Assembly (NCBI RefSeq): GCF_000330505.1
Contig: NW_004443770.1
Coordinates: 385,099 to 449,098, forward strand
Direction of reading: 5' to 3'
Length of the DNA: 64,000 bases
Source of the DNA: Entamoeba invadens IP1
Taxonomy: Eukaryota > Evosea > Mastigamoebida > Endamoebidae
Both the position numbers and the translations under genes were made by a program. Under the pieces are notes generated by a model. That model was given only the letters and a program-made list of their open reading frames with translations. It was not told the DNA's origin and searched no databases. Below, piece by piece: positions 20,163-29,748 of the stretch. Each line of letters opens with the position of its first letter. The stretch's first letter is position 1.

Positions 20163-20382
20163 GAGCGTTGTGTTCTTTTTATTTATTTCACTTCGTAAAA
20201 ATTACAAACACATTGTGTAATAAATAACATTTATAATACCATTTTTTGTGTTTTTAATGGTGTTATACATGAATTAATTGATATCTATTATTTATACTAT
20301 TGTAGATAATATTACTTGAGGAAGAAAAGTGTATTAAAATTAAAATAAAAATAATTTAATGAAACAAATGGCGAAATACTCG

Positions 20383-21870
20383 TCACATAAAATGACTTGA
20401 TTTTGGCTCGAAGAGTAATTTGGTCTGAATCTTCTTGTAGTACGATATGTTCTTTATCGAGTCAATGTGTGGAAGAATCCAATTCGACAATTTGACATGG
20501 TACTCTCTTGCTATATTTCAGTACATATTTCTTAAACAAACAACAAACAGGAGTTTTCTAAGCACGTTTGAATAACATAGTTCGAGAACGATCCTTGCAA
20601 AAGCCTCTCAACATCTTTGTATTGTAGAAACTTGTCGAACATCAGTTCTTTCACACCAACCTCGTCCGACATCACAAGTTGCTCAATGACATTCGACGAG
20701 AATTTCTGTGTCGACAAAACGATTAAGTCGTCAAGTATTATTTTCGTCACATCCATACAGACATGGTCCACATCAACTTTTAATATATACTGTACCACAT
20801 AATTTCCATAAGGGTCTGTGATGATTTCAAGTGTGTTGCTAATCACCTTATCTACCAATTTGTTCAACTGACCTCTGTTCCCAAAGTCGATGCATCTCTG
20901 TACAACACAACACCCGTGTTTGTGTTCACAAATCTCGACGAAGGAATCTCCAAGTATGCCATCAAAAATGAACTTGTTTTGCTCTTTTGAAAATGTTTTA
21001 AGGCATTCTTGAATCACATGATTGCCATTCCCATCAAAAACCAAGTCGACGATATGTGGTGAGAGTGATAGAATCAATTCATCTATTTCTGCTTTTGTGG
21101 TGGCACAGTTTATCATCTTCTGTACACTTCTAGTCCCATGGATATTTTTAGAAATGATTCCGATATTGTTCGACACGCATTTCAATATATCAAGGCGTTG
21201 TTCATCATCAACAACTTCAATAAGTTTCTGGCACAAGTAATTCCCGAACTGGTCAGCAATGAGGTTGTTCATTATAGGGAGCATTCTTTCATATATTTCG
21301 TCTATTGCATCATCATCGTCGTCTTCTAGTTTTTTTTGGAGACACCGACACCCAAACTGGTCGCAACACATCTTTAAAAATTCATTGTCGTCGATGTTCT
21401 CCATTTTAGTCATATCACCAACATCGGTATAACTCTGAAAAGTGCCAAATTGTTGTTGTACTTGATCCCCAGGCTTTACATGAAGAAACTTACAGTTACT
21501 ACCGAAGACACATTGTCCGAATTGATAGTACTTGCAAACTCTTTGTGTTTTGGGCACAAAAGAAGTTGAAGCATGTCTATTATCTCTATACGGTGTCATC
21601 GTTTCTCGCTTGGTGAAGACCAATTCTTTTTGTTCCGCGTTTGTGTTTGGTGTTTGTGGTGCCGTGAATGAGGAGTGAGTCGGTTGGTCGTCATCCAAGA
21701 GTTGGTTAATAAATTCTGGGATTTCTTCTTGTCGTTCATCTGGAAGAGGTGATCCTCGTGGACTCTTTTATATTAGAAAAGTTCTTTGATGAAAAGAAAC
21801 AAACGTCGAATGGAGCATACCTCTCGCGACCACTTGGAAATAGCGGGAATTCCTCGCTCAGCCCCATCAT
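20383..21870 (-). CDS. Pumilio (PUF) RNA-binding protein with an N-terminal CCCH zinc finger
   Basis: Exons 21870-21821, 21762-20549 and 20510-20383, 463 aa. Intron 1 (58 nt, GTATGC...GAG) has a non-standard donor; intron 2 (38 nt, GTTTGT...TAG) is standard. Exon 3 adds the expected C-terminal helix (HIDSIKNISYYKKI). A CCCH finger (CKYYQFGQCVFGSNCKFLH) sits near residue 80. Eight PUF repeats carry the RNA-contact triplets C-R-Q, N-Y-Q, T-R-Q, N-H-Q, C-C-Q, N-Y-Q, S-N-E and N-Y-Q. By the PUF code this reads 5'-UGUAUAUA-3', the classical Pumilio site. Role: binding 3'UTRs and repressing or localising mRNAs. The CCCH fusion is unusual. Confidence 0.92.
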
Positions 21871-22552
21871 CTCCTTTTTCTTTTTAAGTTACTTGTTCTC
21901 ATTCGACTTTTGACGATTTATAATCCTTTATATGTTCCGTCGTTCTGACGAAACGAAATGGGTGATTTGGATTGTTCTCAAAGTCTCATGGTTACAATCT
22001 TTTTAGAATTGTCAAGAATTACAATATGTGCCTTTATTCTTTTATTGAAAGAAGAATCACAAAACGGTTTATTGTTTATAAATCTAATATTTTTATTATT
22101 TGATTATTAACATGTTTCTTTCTTATTGATTGATGCGACACTTTTAGGATTAGATAACTGATAATCTTATTATGTTTTTAGAAATAACAATATGTAGTTA
22201 ATTGGAAACACGTTGTTTGAATTCACCAATTTAACCACAAAATAACAAATAACAATAAAGCTAAATAACGGGTTTATCTCGTTATTCTATTTTTGTTTTT
22301 TACTAATATATTATAGTTTAAATAAACCAAATTAATTATTAAATATTTGTTTGTGAATCTAATTAATTTATATTAATAGAAATATAAAACCATTATTTAA
22401 ATATAATAATTAAAACAATTATTTTTTTTATTTCATTTTATTTGTTTATAATTTAAATATTTATAGTTTGTTTGTATTAAATATAAATATTAAAAAATGT
22501 TAAACCATCATACAATAATAATAAAAGATTAATAAAAAATTAGAAATAATAA
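21871..22552. other. Intergenic, AT-rich
   Basis: Contains the minus-strand PUF promoter; a 24-codon plus-strand frame near 21930 is too short to call. Confidence 0.4.
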
Positions 22553-24742
22553 TCATTTCAAATTTTTAATTTTTGATTTGTATCTTGCAAATACATTGGC
22601 GTGTTTAGTGGTACACTCTTCAACACAGACAGAACATGCTGCAATCATATTATTCATAACAGTTTTTGAGTCTTTGTCGAGTGTTTCAGCCTTTTTCTTC
22701 ATAATAATGAGTTCATTTGTCATAATTTCAAGTTCTTTGACGTATTCATTTTCTTTCTCGTCAAACCGTTTTAAGTCGTCTTTATCTTTTAATTTATCAA
22801 CGATCTCTTCGATCTCGTTGAGGCAGCTTGTGACTTTTTTTGCTTCGTCTTGACTTTTTGAATCAAATACGCCCGAAAATTCATGATTTTTTGCTTCTCT
22901 TCGAGTTTTTTCACTTTTTCTTCTAGTGGCCAAATAACATTTTTTGCATAACACGATTTTGACGTATTCGGGCGTTGGGTCCATAATCCCCATAATTAAA
23001 GTTGGGGCAATAGTTGTGTGAAGACTACAACCAATACAACACTTTCTCAAGCACACCTCACACGTCACATTCATATAATCTCCACCATTCATATAAATAT
23101 CACAGACGGGACAGACTTGATTAACTCCGACCTCTTTTCTTGCAAACAAAAAATTTGTTTTCGAAGGTTTTTTATTCAAAAAATTTTCAAGGCCTTTAGT
23201 CATCACCATTTCGTCACTTTTCACCGCCTCCAACGCACTTTTCCTCTTTTCAAAAAATTGCAGTGTATAATCCTTAGTTTCCCCAATGTGCTGGTTCTCA
23301 TTCTCGTTGTACAGTTGTTTGCACTCTTTACATAACACGTAAGGCTTTAGCGCCTGTTTCTTACTCATCAGACTTTTATATGTCGGTATAACTATTTCTA
23401 ATTCACTCTTATGTTCTACACAATACGCTACATGGCAGATCGAACAGACACAAAACTCTTCGGGAGATAAAGATGTCGTTTTATTACAATTGGGATATGA
23501 ACACAAGGGTTGTCCCATCATAGTGTACCGGGTCTTTGTCTTCTTTACTGTTTGTGTGCCTTCTCCTCGAGGAGGTTCAGGACTTAGATACTGTTTCTCG
23601 GTACCCCTTCGGACAGCTTGTGATCCAAACAAGGAGAGGACAGTTTCTGTTGTTGTCTTTGGTTGTTTTTTGATGTCCAAAGGAACAAAGCCTTGGAGCT
23701 CTTGGTTACTCGTTGGCTCCTTTTTCTCAGTCACTGGAGTTGGTATAGTACTTTGAATAGTTGTTTTGTTATTTGGTATAGTTTGAAGTTGGTCTTTGTT
23801 TAATGAGACGGGATTAGTATTTGGAATAGTTAATTTATTTAATTTAATGATTGAAGTATCGTTCTGAGTAGTAGTTATAGTAAGTCCTGATTGTGGATTT
23901 GGAATAGTATTTTGTATAGGTATATTACTATTTAATTTAGTTTCAAGTTGAGTCTGTTCGACATGCATCTCTTTTTTATTCTCGATAGTAGAAAGTTGAG
24001 TAGGCAAGGGTGACTGCACTTGATTTTCTATTGGATGAACACCTTTCTCTTGGTCTTCGTCTTTAGACTCATGAAGATCAACAGAAGCAAGAGGAATTGG
24101 GGATGGGATCTCATTATTGACAATTTTTGGTTGTTCAAAAGAATGGAGCACACCATTAGGTTGAACTTGAGGTGGTTCAATTGGTACATTTTTAAAGTAT
24201 TGACTTTGTGGATTCACATAATTGAAATTTTGTTGGTCGTAACAATTTTGGTAAGGATATAATACTGAACCTTGTATCATATCATCCGGACAATCTATTT
24301 CAGGAACCGTGAACTCTGGGTCGTCATCGTCTTGTTGTTCCATGGGAACATTTTGAGCAGGAAGAGTATTAGGTTTTTTAATAGTTTCGGAATTATTAAC
24401 TATAGTTTCTTTTGGTTGAAGAGATGATTCTGGCAATAGAGACATTTGCTTAGTTAAAGGTTGAGTATCAACCTCTTTTATTTGTTGTGGTAAAGAGGTT
24501 TTGGTATCCATTTTCTTTGATTGAATTTCGACTTGAGGAGTTAAGCCTTGGAGCTCCAAAAGTTCATTAAATTCTATTGACTTTTGTTTGAGCGAAGCTT
24601 CTTGTTTCTTCAATTCGAATTCTTTTTCTTCAACAAGTTTCTCTCTGCGCTCGACCGCTAACTCCCGTTTTGTTAAATCACTTTGAAGTTGTAACAGTTG
24701 CACTTCCCACAACTCGATTTCGTGCAGAGACTTTGACTGCAT
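22553..24742 (-). CDS. 729-aa protein: N-terminal coiled coil, disordered Gln/Pro/Thr middle, two FYVE/RING-like Cys4 zinc modules
   Basis: Residues 1-65 form a charged coiled coil. Residues about 70-400 are low-complexity (Gln, Pro, Thr, Asn). Two similar zinc-binding modules follow. The first spans CSYPNC..CVCSICHVAYCVEH..VLCKECKQLY and the second VCPVCDIYMN..VTCEVCLRKCCIGC..VLCKKCYLATR. Each shows four CxxC-type pairs as in FYVE, PHD or zinc-ribbon-like cross-brace folds, but the FYVE R(R/K)HHCR signature is absent, so phosphoinositide binding is not supported. A final coiled coil of about 100 residues closes the protein. Single exon. Possibly a scaffold; function unknown. Confidence 0.8.
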   Translation of the reverse strand: MQSKSLHEIELWEVQLLQLQSDLTKRELAVERREKLVEEKEFELKKQEASLKQKSIEFNELLELQGLTPQVEIQSKKMDTKTSLPQQIKEVDTQPLTKQMSLLPESSLQPKETIVNNSETIKKPNTLPAQNVPMEQQDDDDPEFTVPEIDCPDDMIQGSVLYPYQNCYDQQNFNYVNPQSQYFKNVPIEPPQVQPNGVLHSFEQPKIVNNEIPSPIPLASVDLHESKDEDQEKGVHPIENQVQSPLPTQLSTIENKKEMHVEQTQLETKLNSNIPIQNTIPNPQSGLTITTTQNDTSIIKLNKLTIPNTNPVSLNKDQLQTIPNNKTTIQSTIPTPVTEKKEPTSNQELQGFVPLDIKKQPKTTTETVLSLFGSQAVRRGTEKQYLSPEPPRGEGTQTVKKTKTRYTMMGQPLCSYPNCNKTTSLSPEEFCVCSICHVAYCVEHKSELEIVIPTYKSLMSKKQALKPYVLCKECKQLYNENENQHIGETKDYTLQFFEKRKSALEAVKSDEMVMTKGLENFLNKKPSKTNFLFARKEVGVNQVCPVCDIYMNGGDYMNVTCEVCLRKCCIGCSLHTTIAPTLIMGIMDPTPEYVKIVLCKKCYLATRRKSEKTRREAKNHEFSGVFDSKSQDEAKKVTSCLNEIEEIVDKLKDKDDLKRFDEKENEYVKELEIMTNELIIMKKKAETLDKDSKTVMNNMIAACSVCVEECTTKHANVFARYKSKIKNLK

Positions 24743-26242
24743 TGTTTTTACTTGAGTTTTTTAAAGTTCAAATATTATAGAATTTGTTATTAGAATTTGT
24801 TTTATTAAAATGTTATTACAATTATTAACAATTTTTTTATATATTATTGTTTTTTCTATTTTTAGTCGTTTGTTTTTATACTTATTTTTAATGTGGCTAT
24901 TTTATTGGTAATAAATCAATTTACTTTCTTCTTTATTATAAATAGAATTATTATTGGTTGATAGTACTATATTTTTACTATTAAAATTATTCAAAGATGT
25001 TAAAGAATAGAAATCTGGTAACAAAGACAGATTTAAAGACGATTTGGCAAAATTGGGATTATTCAATAATATATACATTATTTTATCATTTTAAAGCTAA
25101 TACATAACAATTAAAAATTATAAAAAATAATACTATTTGCATACTACAAAATAATTGGAACAAACAAAATAATAATTCTATAACATATTGTATTAACACT
25201 TTAAACAACAATGAACAAATATCAAGTGGTTTAAAAATCAGGAAATCTCGAGTTTATTAAATAAATTTCCGTTTTTTTAGAGTTTATTTCATTTGCATAA
25301 ACAATACACAAGCCAAAAAAGGAAAAGCATCAAAATTTGTGTTAATATCCCTTTAATAACAGGCCAAAACAAAAATAAGGGAGTTATTTTAAGTGTTAAT
25401 TACTAAAATTACTTCTTAATAATAATTTCCAAAAAGTTAAATAAAACTAATTAAAATTAATAATAATAAGTATAACATTTGGTTAAAAATAATTTTATTA
25501 TTAAATTTGAATTATAAATTATTCAAATTAAAAGTTGATTATAATTAATTATTATTATTATTTTAATTAAAATAACTATAATTAAATTGATAATATTGTA
25601 ACTTTTTCTTAAACTTTTCGTACATTGTAATTTTTTATTATCCCGTTTTTTTAAAGAAATCATATATTTTATATACACGTTGTACTAACGTATTACCACT
25701 CATTTTTTACTATTTATATTTACTTTGTTTTTAATTCATTTCTTCGGTGTTTTTTTATTTAAAAAACGGGCGTTTTCCTTTCAAAAAAAATATCACATTT
25801 CTAGATCTAAGTTATGTTTTTGTTCCTTATTAAATAGACAGAATAAAGTAAGTTAATTATAGAAAAAGCATTTTTGAAATTATTTCAAAATATAATTAAA
25901 TTGGATTAAATCCAAAAATGATTATTCTTATTATTTGGTATGGTAAAGTGGTTTGTTATTTTAACTATTATTTTTTTAACTTTCTATAGATCAATACACC
26001 AATTTGTTTTTTTTTATTATTATTAATAATAATTTGGCATATTTTTTTATAATAATTCAAACAACTCCTTTTATTATAATAGAATTAGATATAAACTATT
26101 TATATACAAATAAATAAGTAAAGAAAAACAATTTGGGAAAAAAACGCTTTATTGAATGCAATTCGGCGATTTATACGTTTCACCCTCACCCAAAAAATAA
26201 TAGAAAAATAGAAAAAACCGAACTAAATAAAACTAAAAGCTA
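24743..26242. other. 1.5-kb AT-rich gene-free region
   Basis: Read on both strands; only homopolymer-rich AT sequence, no frame, TIR or RNA gene recognised. Confidence 0.4.
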
Positions 26243-27047
26243 ATGTCTAAGTTTGTTCTTATCACATATTACCAATTACTCTAACATTTCAGAGAAACGG
26301 CTCAACAGAATTCTGTCGGCGTTGTTCTTATTGGTCTGCCAAAGACTGGGAAAACGGCACTCGCCTGCCAATTTTGCGTTTGTGACATTTTTTTCATCTA
26401 ACAGAGATATTCCATACTTTATAGTATTTATTTCTATTAAATATTAATAAATAGGACCAACCCGCTCCTACTGAGTACAATGCAACGACTATTGACACTC
26501 CAATGGATACCACTTTGACTATAGGAAAAGCAATGTATAACTTCACATTTGTTTGTTCTATTTTTAACATATGTAAAACACTGTTATTGAAGAATAGAAT
26601 GACTGTTCTGGAAGTGCACTGTTAAACAGCAGAACCACTGCAAACACAATACTTTCTAAAGGGAAAATCCATATCTTTGTGGTCTCCCCAACTGAGTCAG
26701 ACTCCGCAGAATACATCCAAGGCTTCTTTAAAGACCTCACAAAAGACTCGGAACCCATTTACAGATTCGTCTTTGTCACTCATAAAGAACAAGAAGACAA
26801 AGACGGAGTCGTCGCAAGTTTAAAAGACTTCATCCCCGACGACTGTAAAATTTATCAATACGACGTGCTCAATCAAAAAGATGAAATTGTCAACAACTTC
26901 ACGGATTTCATGAAGAGAGCACTTGTCGAACACAAAGAACTCTTCGAAGGGTGCCTCGCGACCGAAAAACCAAAAAAGGCACAACCCGCAGACTCGGCTA
27001 AACAAGGCGATGCTCCAAAAAAGAAAAAAGCCTGCTTGATCTTCTAA
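26243..27047 (+). CDS. Divergent Ras-like small GTPase with C-terminal CaaX box; four exons
   Basis: Exons 26243-26250, 26293-26377, 26455-26550 and 26598-27047 join in phase to 212 aa. All three introns begin GTTTGT; the second (77 nt, ending AAATAG) contains an alternative acceptor that would break the frame. The P-loop GLPKTGKTAL is intact and TEYNATTIDTP takes the place of the switch I segment. The switch II DTAGQ is DCSGS, keeping only D..G. The guanine-specificity NKxD is replaced by THKEQ, and the SAK motif is not recognisable. The C-terminus is polybasic and ends KKKKACLIF, a prenylation box. Membrane attachment is therefore likely, but guanine specificity and switching are doubtful. 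Pseudo-GTPase is inference. Confidence 0.85.
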
Positions 27048-27263
27048 CTTATGTTATCCAATTCATATTTTTGTTTTATTCTTTATTGCCAATCTAGAAG
27101 TATTTGGCTCTTACTTTCATCCACAAAGTAAATTTCATCGATCGTAAATTTAATTTCAAAAATTCGTTTGTTTCTAAAAAACTCGAAACCATGTGGTATT
27201 GTTCGTTGAATTATTATTGCTCCATTCAGAAAAAGAAAGAAATAACAAGCGACAAAAAAGCAT

Positions 27264-29090
27264 TTACGGCAATTCAATTGGTTGGCACTTTGTGATTCCA
27301 TATTTACCAGCAAATGGGCAGCTGAATCCGGGCTTGCCGGGCTTGTGAATCATGTTGTGATATTTGTTATGAATGAAATCGTAACATTTTGTCAACTTGT
27401 TGCGGTTGACCTTTTTCCCACAAATAATACGCGCGATCTTTCTCTTTCGCGCCTCCTCGTCCATCTTCTTGTTCGCTACCTTTCTGAATCTGATGCACCT
27501 CTTCTTCCAAAGAAGCTCGCGCTTTGTCAAGAACATCTTGTTCAACTTAGCCTTGAGTTCGTTGATTCTCTTTTGTCTGCTCCTCTCTCTTATTCTCTTC
27601 ATAACCATAATTTTGGCTAACGTCTTTTGATTCAAAATATCTTTCTCAACACCACTCAGTTGCATCTGTTTCTGCATTTCCTCCTCTTCCAATTTGTGGA
27701 TTTTTAACTTGAACGAGTTGATCAATGTTCTCTTCTCATTTATCTCGTCGGCTTTTTCTTGTAACATTTTTCTAATCAAAAGGGCTTTCTTTTCAGCTCT
27801 GATCTTTTTCAAAGTTTCGGCACTCTTCTCGTCGTAAACTTTTGCAACGGTTTTAAGTCGTTTAAGCAAATCTCTGGCTTTGCAGTCAAGCGCCTTAATT
27901 TTTGTTTGCTCGTCCAATTTCTTCTTATAGATTGTCTGTTCTGCAAGTAACTTTTTCGACAACACATCCTTGAGCGCCTTGATCTTCAAATATCTAATTT
28001 GTGTTCGTCTCGCCTTGATCTGTGCGTTTCTCAGTGCAACTCTACGGATCCTTCTGCTTCTAATTGCCTTTTTCGCTAATTTTTCTGCCTCTGCGACTTC
28101 TCTCTTCGCTGTCATCACCTCGCTTTTTAACTCTGCCGACTCGATTTTTCTCTTTCTCATAAAATCTTCCTTCTGCAACATCAAAGTAACCGCCTTATCT
28201 TTCAAGTCTTCAATCATTCTTGCCTTTTGTTCAGCTTTCTTCAAGTTTTCTTCTTGGAGAAGCTTGTTATATTGGATGCCTTGCTTGACAATTTCCCTCT
28301 TGATCTCCTCTGCTTTTCTCATATTAAACAGTTCTCTCTGTGTCGACTCTATGGTCAAAAACTTCATCTTTCTCTCGACCTCAAGTTCCTTATTGAATTT
28401 TTCCAACTCAAGTTGTTGAAGCTTTCTCATCTCAACCTCTTTATTGACGAGTGAGTCTTTTCTCTCCTTTCTTTCCTTGTCGAACTTTTGAACCAACTCA
28501 AGCCGAGCCTTCTTCAGCGCTTTCTCCTCTTCGATTTGTTGTTTGATGGTGTCGGCCTCAACCTTTCTTCTCTTTTCCGCAAGTGACTTTTTGAGTTCGG
28601 CAATTGCTTTCTTCCTCTTTATTTCATCGATCTTGTCCCTCAACGCAATTTTTCTGTTGTACTCAATGAGCTCCATGTCCTGAGCGGTCGCGTTTTTGTC
28701 AGCAGTAAGTTGGTTGACCATCTCAGCCAGCGACGCGTTGGCAAGCACATTTTTGATTTTTGCACTCGAAAGCTTCCCGGCCAGCCGGGCTTTAGTTTCC
28801 AATCGTTCCGACATTTTTTCAATCTGAGTGATTGACGCCTTATGATTTTTGGCAAGGGTTTCCGTCGCCTTGTTAAGCGCAATCTCGGCCAATCTTTTCT
28901 GTTTTTTTATTTTCTCACTCTCAATCTCGGCGTCCGCAATTTCTTTGATTAAACTCGCGGTTTCGTTTTGCTCAAGCACTGATTTTTGAGTTCCCACAGT
29001 TGAATTTTGAGTTCCTTGTGTACCATTCGTGCCGTTGGTGCTTACAACTGCATTCACTGCCATTACTATCACAAAGATTAAGTAAAGCAT
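27264..29090 (-). CDS. Secreted long coiled-coil protein, Lys/Arg-rich (608 aa)
   Basis: Single exon. Residues 1-17 are a signal peptide. A Thr/Gly/Asn linker with several N-glycosylation sequons (NGT, NST, NET) follows, then about 500 residues of nearly uninterrupted charged coiled coil rich in Lys, Glu, Arg and Ala. The C-terminal 60 residues are different, with four cysteines (KCYDF, FSCPF, TKCQP and IICGK) that may form a folded knot. No membrane anchor or ER-retention signal. It is divergently transcribed from the similarly built gene at 29749, and convergent with the Ras-like gene 216 bp away. No known family recognised; a structural secretory-granule or wall protein is a guess. Confidence 0.85.
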   Translation of the reverse strand: MLYLIFVIVMAVNAVVSTNGTNGTQGTQNSTVGTQKSVLEQNETASLIKEIADAEIESEKIKKQKRLAEIALNKATETLAKNHKASITQIEKMSERLETKARLAGKLSSAKIKNVLANASLAEMVNQLTADKNATAQDMELIEYNRKIALRDKIDEIKRKKAIAELKKSLAEKRRKVEADTIKQQIEEEKALKKARLELVQKFDKERKERKDSLVNKEVEMRKLQQLELEKFNKELEVERKMKFLTIESTQRELFNMRKAEEIKREIVKQGIQYNKLLQEENLKKAEQKARMIEDLKDKAVTLMLQKEDFMRKRKIESAELKSEVMTAKREVAEAEKLAKKAIRSRRIRRVALRNAQIKARRTQIRYLKIKALKDVLSKKLLAEQTIYKKKLDEQTKIKALDCKARDLLKRLKTVAKVYDEKSAETLKKIRAEKKALLIRKMLQEKADEINEKRTLINSFKLKIHKLEEEEMQKQMQLSGVEKDILNQKTLAKIMVMKRIRERSRQKRINELKAKLNKMFLTKRELLWKKRCIRFRKVANKKMDEEARKRKIARIICGKKVNRNKLTKCYDFIHNKYHNMIHKPGKPGFSCPFAGKYGITKCQPIELP

Positions 29091-29748
29091 GTTTTGAAAA
29101 TTATGGAGTTTTGCAGTTCAGATCTTCTATTTTGGTTTTTTAATTATTTGTTTGATTTCTGCAAAATGGGATTTGAAAATGTGATTCACTTTTTTTTGTA
29201 TAAATACAAAATGTTATTATTATTGTTATTATTAATGTTATTCAATCCATATTCAAAAACAATGAAAATTTTTAATCAAAGAATTAAATTTGAGATATAT
29301 AACATTTTATTTATTTTATGAGGTTGTGTTATGGCAAACAAAGAGAGGAGGATAATAAGTAATGTTGTGTTTTGACGAACTCGTAAATGAAAACGTAACT
29401 ATTATTTTAGTTAAATTAACCTATGAATAACTAGTTGAAATAGTGCCATTGATTTTGTGAAGTGTTTTGGACAAAAGAGAGAAGTTGTGTCCACGTGGAT
29501 AATTCAAAAAGAGAGAATTGGTGTTATGGTAGTGAATTAAAATATAAAAATTAACACATTGGGCGATGATTTTTGACAGTGAATAAATAGAACAAAACAA
29601 AACAAATAAAAACGAGATTGTGTGCGCGGAATGAAGCTGTCAAATGGGATATTTAAGGGAGGGAAAAACAGAAAATAAAAAAGGAATCTCAAAAAAGGGC
29701 GAAGTTATTAATAGAGGAACTCGAACTCTAAAAATCATACTTTTACAC
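29091..29748. promoter_or_regulatory. Shared divergent promoter region of two secreted coiled-coil genes
   Basis: 658 bp between the start codons at 29090 (minus) and 29749 (plus). It contains no gene on its own. The two flanking genes encode proteins of the same architecture, which makes coordinated expression plausible, but no specific control motif was identified. Confidence 0.5.

Noticed and set aside
26378..26454. Alternative acceptor at about 26403 and a mini-exon in intron 2 of the Ras-like gene
   Set aside because: All tested combinations shift the frame or hit a stop; only the full 77-nt intron gives a continuous Ras-like protein.
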